Assembly (NCBI GenBank): GCA_934247125.1
Contig: CAKQIZ010000020.1
Span: 1 to 26,323 of the forward strand
Direction of reading: 5' to 3'
Source: an uncultured Clostridia bacterium
Lineage (GTDB): Bacteria; Bacillota; Clostridia; Peptostreptococcales; Anaerovoracaceae
DNA: 26,323 nt
Each line of letters starts with the position of its first letter. Position 1 is the stretch's first letter. The notes under the pieces were generated by a model, which was given only the letters and a program-made list of their open reading frames with translations, was not told the DNA's origin and made no database searches. The position numbers and the translations under genes are program-made. Shown here in pieces: positions 21,943 through 26,323 of this stretch.

Positions 21943-23229
21943 ATGAGTAAATACGACGAAAACAACGAGCTTAGATGCTCATTCTGCGGCAAGCCTCAGA
22001 GCCAGGTGAAGAGGCTGATAAGCGGATCAGGGGTGTATATATGCAATGAGTGTATAGAGCTGTGTCAGGATATACTGAACGCAGAGGAATCAAAGCATAT
22101 TGAGGGACAGGACGGCACTGCAGTTCAGAATGACAGACTGCCGAAACCGAAGGAGATCGACGATGTCCTTTCCGAATACGTGATCGGTCAGGAAGATGCG
22201 AAGAAGGCTCTTGCAGTAGCGGTCTACAACCATTACAAGAGGATAAACTGTGCGACTGATGATGACGGCGTCGAGATACAGAAAAGCAATATCATCATGG
22301 TCGGACCTACCGGTTCGGGCAAAACGCTGCTCGCACAGACACTTGCGAAGATACTGAACGTTCCGTTCGCGATCGCAGATGCGACGGCACTTACTGAAGC
22401 GGGATATGTGGGTGAGGATGTCGAGAATATACTCCTGAAGCTGATACAGGCTGCAGATTATGACATAGAAAAAGCACAGCGTGGAATAATCTACGTTGAT
22501 GAAATAGATAAGATTTCGAGAAAATCGGAGAACCCGTCGATCACAAGAGATGTGAGCGGCGAAGGAGTGCAGCAGGCACTTCTCAAGATACTGGAGGGTA
22601 CTGTGGCGAATGTGCCGCCGCAGGGAGGAAGAAAGCATCCTCATCAGGATTTTCTTCAGTTCGATACGACGAACGTGCTGTTCATATGCGGCGGAGCGTT
22701 CGACGGACTTGATAAAGTCATACAGAGAAGGATCGGCGAGAAGACGATCGGATTCAATTCGAATGTCGAAGGAAGCAAGGTCGATGAATCCGCTCTGCTG
22801 AAGAACATACAGCCTGAGGATCTTCTCAAGTACGGCCTGATACCTGAATTCATCGGCAGACTTCCTGTGCTCGTGACTCTCAATGAGCTGTCAAAGGATG
22901 CTCTCGTGAGGATAATCACCGAGCCGAAGAATGCTCTGATAAAACAGTACAGAAAACTGTTCGCGATGGATGACGTAGAACTTGAGGTCACAGACGATGC
23001 TGTCGAAGCGATAGCTGAGCAGGCACTTGAGAGAAAGACAGGTGCAAGAGGTCTCAGAGGCATCATGGAAAAGATCATGAACAACATAATGTATGAACTG
23101 CCTTCGAGAGACGATGTGAACAAGTGTATAATAACGAGGGAAACCGTAGAAGCGGAAAAAGATCCTGAACTTGTATTGACAGAGCCTGGACTCGCAAAAG
23201 AAAAGGAAGCTAAGGCAGAAACGGCGTAA
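21943..23229 (+). CDS. clpX: ATP-dependent Clp protease ATP-binding subunit ClpX
   Basis: AAA+ unfoldase that delivers substrates to ClpP. The 428-residue protein has the N-terminal zinc-binding domain with Cys12, Cys15, Cys34 and Cys37, Walker A GPTGSGKT (121-128), the GYVG pore loop (154-157), Walker B IIYVDEID (182-189), the RKH loop (230-232) and an IGF loop (269-271) that docks on ClpP. The sensor-2 [13 protein letters not shown] segment is near 366-378. All key residues are present. AGGGGTGG provides the ribosome binding site. A strong terminator follows 10 bases after the stop, so lon is probably transcribed partly on its own. Confidence 0.98.
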   Translation: MSKYDENNELRCSFCGKPQSQVKRLISGSGVYICNECIELCQDILNAEESKHIEGQDGTAVQNDRLPKPKEIDDVLSEYVIGQEDAKKALAVAVYNHYKRINCATDDDGVEIQKSNIIMVGPTGSGKTLLAQTLAKILNVPFAIADATALTEAGYVGEDVENILLKLIQAADYDIEKAQRGIIYVDEIDKISRKSENPSITRDVSGEGVQQALLKILEGTVANVPPQGGRKHPHQDFLQFDTTNVLFICGGAFDGLDKVIQRRIGEKTIGFNSNVEGSKVDESALLKNIQPEDLLKYGLIPEFIGRLPVLVTLNELSKDALVRIITEPKNALIKQYRKLFAMDDVELEVTDDAVEAIAEQALERKTGARGLRGIMEKIMNNIMYELPSRDDVNKCIITRETVEAEKDPELVLTEPGLAKEKEAKAETA

Positions 23230-23239
23230 GTGAAATGAC

Positions 23240-23266
23240 AGGCGGCTTTTTGTAAGTCGCCTTTTT
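23240..23266 (+). terminator. Terminator after clpX
   Basis: AGGCGGCTT (23240-23248) pairs with AAGTCGCCT (23254-23262) over 9 bp with one G-U pair, loop TTTGT, then TTTTT. An inverted repeat TTTTCTG-N6-CAGAAAA overlaps its T-run and extends to about 23282. Confidence 0.88.
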
Positions 23267-23347
23267 CTGACATGACAGAAAAGCGTGTGCCCGCAGACTG
23301 GATGCAGAACGGTGCATACGCAGTGTTATATGGAGGGTAGTATTAGT

Positions 23348-25759
23348 ATGGAAGATAACAACAAACCAAATGTTGACATAGATACAGAAAAAGAGGAAGA
23401 ACAGATAACGGAAAATGTTACGGATGCTGATGAGATGCAGCTTCCGATGATACCGCTCAGGGGACTTTCGGTATTCCCGAACATGGTCCTCCATTTTGAT
23501 ATAGGAAGAGAGAAATCGATTAACGCTCTGGAAAAGGCTATGGTGACAAACCAGCATATATTCCTGGCGTCACAGAAAGACGACGGCACAGATCTGCCTA
23601 CGCAGGAAGACTTTTACCGTGTGGGTACAGTAGGAAAGATCAAGCAGATGCTGAAACTTCCGGGAGATTCGATAAGAGTTCTGGTCGAAGGCATATGCAG
23701 AGGTGCTATCGAAGATGTGATGTTCGAGGTGCCTTACTTCAAGTGCCGCATAAGAAAGATCGAGGAGCCTGAGTACCCTGCTGACGATGCGGAAGCAGAA
23801 GCACTGATGAGGACTGTGCTTTCCAGTTTCGACGAATATATAAACCTGAACAGGAATCTGGCTGCAGAGATCTTTGCATCTGTAGTGACTATAGAGGATC
23901 CGGGCAGGATGGCAGATATGATCGCGTCTCACCTTGAGATCAAGCTTGAGGACAAGCAGCGTCTTCTCGAGACCATAGATCCAAAAGAGCGCCTCGAGGC
24001 TCTCAATACGATGCTGACCAAAGAGATCGAGATCCTCAACATCGAACAGGATATCTCGAGCAAGGTGAAATCCCAGATAAACAAGAATCAGAGAGAATAC
24101 TATCTGCGTGAGCAGATGAGAGCTATACAGGAAGAGCTCGGTGTGTCCGAAGACGTTGAAGACGAAGTGGCAGGATTCACAGAACAGCTTGAAAAACTCG
24201 ATCTTGAAGAAAAGACAAAGGAAAAAGTAGAAAAGGAAATCAGCAGGTTTTCCAAGATGCAGCCGTCATCGGCAGAAGCGACTGTGAGCAGGAACTATAT
24301 CGAGACGATACTCGGACTGCCGTGGAATAATGAGAGCGAAGATAATATCGATCTTAACAAGGCTGAAGAAATACTGAATGAAGATCATTACGGACTGGAC
24401 AAAGTCAAGGAGAGAGTCCTCGAATACCTCGCGGTAATGCAGCTTTCAAACGGACTCAAGGGCCCTATCCTCTGCCTCGTAGGTCCTCCGGGGGTCGGCA
24501 AGACTTCGATCGCCAGGAGCATAGCAAGATCCATAGGAAGACAGTTCGTCAGGATGTCGCTCGGCGGAGTGAGAGACGAGGCTGAGATAAGAGGACACCG
24601 AAGGACGTATATAGGTGCTATACCGGGAAGGATCATCGGATCGATAAAGGACTGCGGTACGAAGAATCCTGTTTTCCTGTTTGACGAGGTAGACAAGATA
24701 GGTGCGGACTACAAGGGGGATCCGGCCTCTGCGCTGCTGGAAGTTCTCGATCCGGAACAGAACAAGGACTTTACTGATCATTACCTCGAAGTGCCGTTCG
24801 ATCTTTCAAAGGTGATGTTCATAACGACTGCGAATACTACGAGCACTATACCAAGGCCGCTCCTTGACAGGATGGAAGTCCTTGAAGTCAGCGGATATAC
24901 GGAAGAGGACAAGCTTCAGATCGCGGAGAAATATCTCGTGCCTAAGCAGATAAAAGAAAACGGTCTGACGAAGAGCAATATCTCATTTACAGAGACAGGG
25001 CTCAGGACGCTGATCAATTATTACACGAGAGAATCCGGTGTGAGAAATCTCGAGAGAGAGATCGGCAATCTCTGCAGAAAGGTCGCAAAGAATATAGTAT
25101 GTGGCGATACGAAGAAAGTGAGCATCACAGGCAGGAAGGTGCAGGAGATGCTGGGCAAGAAGAGATTCAGATTCGATATAATAAAGGGCGAGACCGAGGT
25201 CGGAGTGACTACGGGACTCGCATGGACTGTAGTTGGAGGCGACACACTGTTCATCGAGACAACAGCCGTTCCGGGGAACGGCAAGCTCGTGCTGACGGGA
25301 CAGATGGGCGATGTGATGCAGGAATCTGCCAAAGCAGGTCTGAGCTACATCAGATCGGTAAGCAAGAAACTGAAGATAGACGAAGACTTTTACAAAAAGT
25401 ACGATCTGCATGTCCATATACCTGAAGGCGCTATACCTAAAGACGGTCCATCGGCAGGTGTGACGATGTGCACTGCTATAATTTCCACACTCACGGGTAT
25501 TCCGGCGAGAAAGGATATCGCGATGACAGGAGAGATCACGCTGAGAGGCAAGGTACTGCCTGTCGGAGGTATCCGAGAGAAAGTCATGGCTGCGCACAGA
25601 GCCGGCATCAGAAAGGTGCTGCTCCCTGCAGAAAACGATGTCGATATACAGGATATCCCGGAAGTAGTGAGAAATGATATGGAATTCGTGCTTCTTCGAA
25701 ACGTCGATGATGCACTGAAAGAAGTTCTCGTAAAGGATAAGAAAAATGAAGATAAATAA
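23348..25759 (+). CDS. lon: ATP-dependent protease Lon (LonA type)
   Basis: Cytosolic AAA+ serine protease for damaged and regulatory proteins. Start: ATG 23348 ([15 protein letters not shown]) with GGAGGG at 23332-23337 is preferred to earlier in-frame codons (23285, 23330), which lie at or upstream of that site. The 803-residue protein has a LON substrate-binding domain (from [20 protein letters not shown], about 32-230), a coiled linker, Walker A GPPGVGKT (379-386), Walker B FLFDEVD (443-449) and a protease domain with the Ser702/Lys745 dyad ([24 protein letters not shown]). The order tig-clpP-clpX-lon-engB lacks the lonB gene found between clpX and lonA in Bacillus. Confidence 0.98.
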   Translation: MEDNNKPNVDIDTEKEEEQITENVTDADEMQLPMIPLRGLSVFPNMVLHFDIGREKSINALEKAMVTNQHIFLASQKDDGTDLPTQEDFYRVGTVGKIKQMLKLPGDSIRVLVEGICRGAIEDVMFEVPYFKCRIRKIEEPEYPADDAEAEALMRTVLSSFDEYINLNRNLAAEIFASVVTIEDPGRMADMIASHLEIKLEDKQRLLETIDPKERLEALNTMLTKEIEILNIEQDISSKVKSQINKNQREYYLREQMRAIQEELGVSEDVEDEVAGFTEQLEKLDLEEKTKEKVEKEISRFSKMQPSSAEATVSRNYIETILGLPWNNESEDNIDLNKAEEILNEDHYGLDKVKERVLEYLAVMQLSNGLKGPILCLVGPPGVGKTSIARSIARSIGRQFVRMSLGGVRDEAEIRGHRRTYIGAIPGRIIGSIKDCGTKNPVFLFDEVDKIGADYKGDPASALLEVLDPEQNKDFTDHYLEVPFDLSKVMFITTANTTSTIPRPLLDRMEVLEVSGYTEEDKLQIAEKYLVPKQIKENGLTKSNISFTETGLRTLINYYTRESGVRNLEREIGNLCRKVAKNIVCGDTKKVSITGRKVQEMLGKKRFRFDIIKGETEVGVTTGLAWTVVGGDTLFIETTAVPGNGKLVLTGQMGDVMQESAKAGLSYIRSVSKKLKIDEDFYKKYDLHVHIPEGAIPKDGPSAGVTMCTAIISTLTGIPARKDIAMTGEITLRGKVLPVGGIREKVMAAHRAGIRKVLLPAENDVDIQDIPEVVRNDMEFVLLRNVDDALKEVLVKDKKNEDK

Positions 25760-26323
25760 ATCTGATCTCGAGACTGTTGCGGTAAAGCCGTCCCAGTATC
25801 CGGCGCCTGATCTGAAGGAGATCGCGTTCGCAGGACGGTCCAACGTGGGAAAATCTTCTCTTCTGAACCTGCTGACAGGCAGGAGGAAGCTGGCCAGAGT
25901 GAGCGGCAGTCCCGGGAAGACCAGAACGATAAACTTTTATATAATTAACGATGCGTTTCGCATAGTCGATCTCCCGGGATACGGATATGCCAAAGTGGCG
26001 AAGTCCATATCGGCAGGCTGGGGCGAGATGATGGAACGGTATCTGCAGAACAGAGAGAATCTCGTAAAGGTAGTGCAGCTCGTGGATATCAGGCATGCTC
26101 CGTCGAAGCAGGATGTCGAGATGTATCAGTATCTCAGACATTACGGCCTTGACGGACTGGTGGTGGCGACGAAGGCTGACAAGATCTCCAGAAACCAGAT
26201 GGCAAAACAGATGAAGCTGATAAAGCAGACGCTGGGGCTGTCATCTGAAGATGTGGTGATACCGGTATCCGCACTGAAAAAGACAGGGTATCAGGAGCTT
26301 CTTGATGAAATGGAAAAAATACT
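25746..26323 (+). CDS. engB: Ribosome biogenesis GTP-binding protein EngB/YsxC (partial, right edge)
   Basis: Essential GTPase of large-subunit assembly. Reading from ATG 25746, 192 complete codons stay open to the window edge; the family is about 195-200 residues, so only a few are missing. Motifs: G1 GRSNVGKSS (30-38), G2 threonine near 59-61 (KTRTINF), G3 DLPGYGYA (75-82), G4 TKAD (142-145) and G5 SALK (175-178). The start lies inside lon, overlapping its last 14 bases in another frame, with AAAGGA (25732-25737) 8 bases upstream, so it is translated from the lon transcript. Lon-engB adjacency is conserved in Bacillota. Confidence 0.96.
   Translation, partial: MKINKSDLETVAVKPSQYPAPDLKEIAFAGRSNVGKSSLLNLLTGRRKLARVSGSPGKTRTINFYIINDAFRIVDLPGYGYAKVAKSISAGWGEMMERYLQNRENLVKVVQLVDIRHAPSKQDVEMYQYLRHYGLDGLVVATKADKISRNQMAKQMKLIKQTLGLSSEDVVIPVSALKKTGYQELLDEMEKI

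Noticed and set aside
19969..23347. CtsR or HrcA (CIRCE) operators in the tig-clp-lon cluster
   Set aside because: I looked for tandem GGTCAAA heptads and for TTAGCACTC-N9-GAGTGCTAA and saw neither.
1..26323. CRISPR arrays, tRNA or rRNA genes, transposases and phage attachment sites
   Set aside because: No regularly spaced repeats, cloverleaf sequences, transposase motifs or integrase genes were recognised in the intergenic or coding sequence.

Overview
This 26.3 kb window is a densely packed bacterial chromosome segment with no rRNA, tRNA, CRISPR array, insertion sequence or prophage that I can see. The gene set points to a Gram-positive anaerobe of the Bacillota, most likely class Clostridia. 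The evidence is a SpoIIID-type sporulation regulator next to an MreB/Mbl gene, the Firmicutes-style tig-clpP-clpX-lon-engB order, an rpsU-yqeY pair, an arginine deiminase operon, a secreted CHAP/SH3 wall hydrolase, strong AGGAGG-type ribosome binding sites, and heavy use of ATA, AGA and AGG codons. I cannot name the species; a family such as Anaerovoracaceae is only a guess.

Layout from left to right. (1) 1-2268, minus strand: nadA then nadB, the first two steps of de novo NAD synthesis; nadB runs off the left edge. (2) 2545-4737, plus strand: a CNNM/CorC-type membrane protein, then rpsU and yqeY behind a strong promoter and ended by a strong terminator. (3) 4965-6341: a secreted CHAP amidase/peptidase with four SH3 repeats, with its own promoter and a palindromic leader. 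(4) 6514-9803: a ygiQ radical-SAM gene overlapping by 4 bases a beta-class DNA methyltransferase that has no visible restriction partner. (5) 9804-12348: a regulatory region with paired palindromes and a candidate structured leader, then pyrG (CTP synthase) and a six-helix membrane protein. (6) 12431-15024: spoIIID on the minus strand, convergent with the previous unit and divergent from mreB/mbl, which overlaps an RlmL-type rRNA methyltransferase. (7) 15162-18411: arcB-arcA-arcC, converting arginine to ornithine, CO2, NH3 and ATP, with no arcD transporter inside the cluster. (8) 18577-19900: a CYTH triphosphatase-like gene converging on an mnmM (ytqB) tRNA methyltransferase. (9) 20039-26323: trigger factor, ClpP, ClpX, Lon and the ribosome-assembly GTPase EngB (cut by the right edge), a protein-quality-control and ribosome-biogenesis cluster.

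All complete genes look intact, and the gene content is largely housekeeping. The less expected signals are between genes: two near-identical palindromes 42 bp apart (about four helical turns) around the promoter upstream of pyrG; a rod-like hairpin plus U-run after that promoter (attenuator or small RNA); a hairpin between the ribosome binding site and the start codon of mreB; strong palindromes in the nadA/CNNM and CHAP-gene upstream regions; and an 18-bp palindrome found twice with a shared flanking 9-mer. The ygiQ-methyltransferase pair is the most interesting protein-level unit. I did not find a clear new defence or mobile system. All family assignments come from reading motifs, not from database searches.
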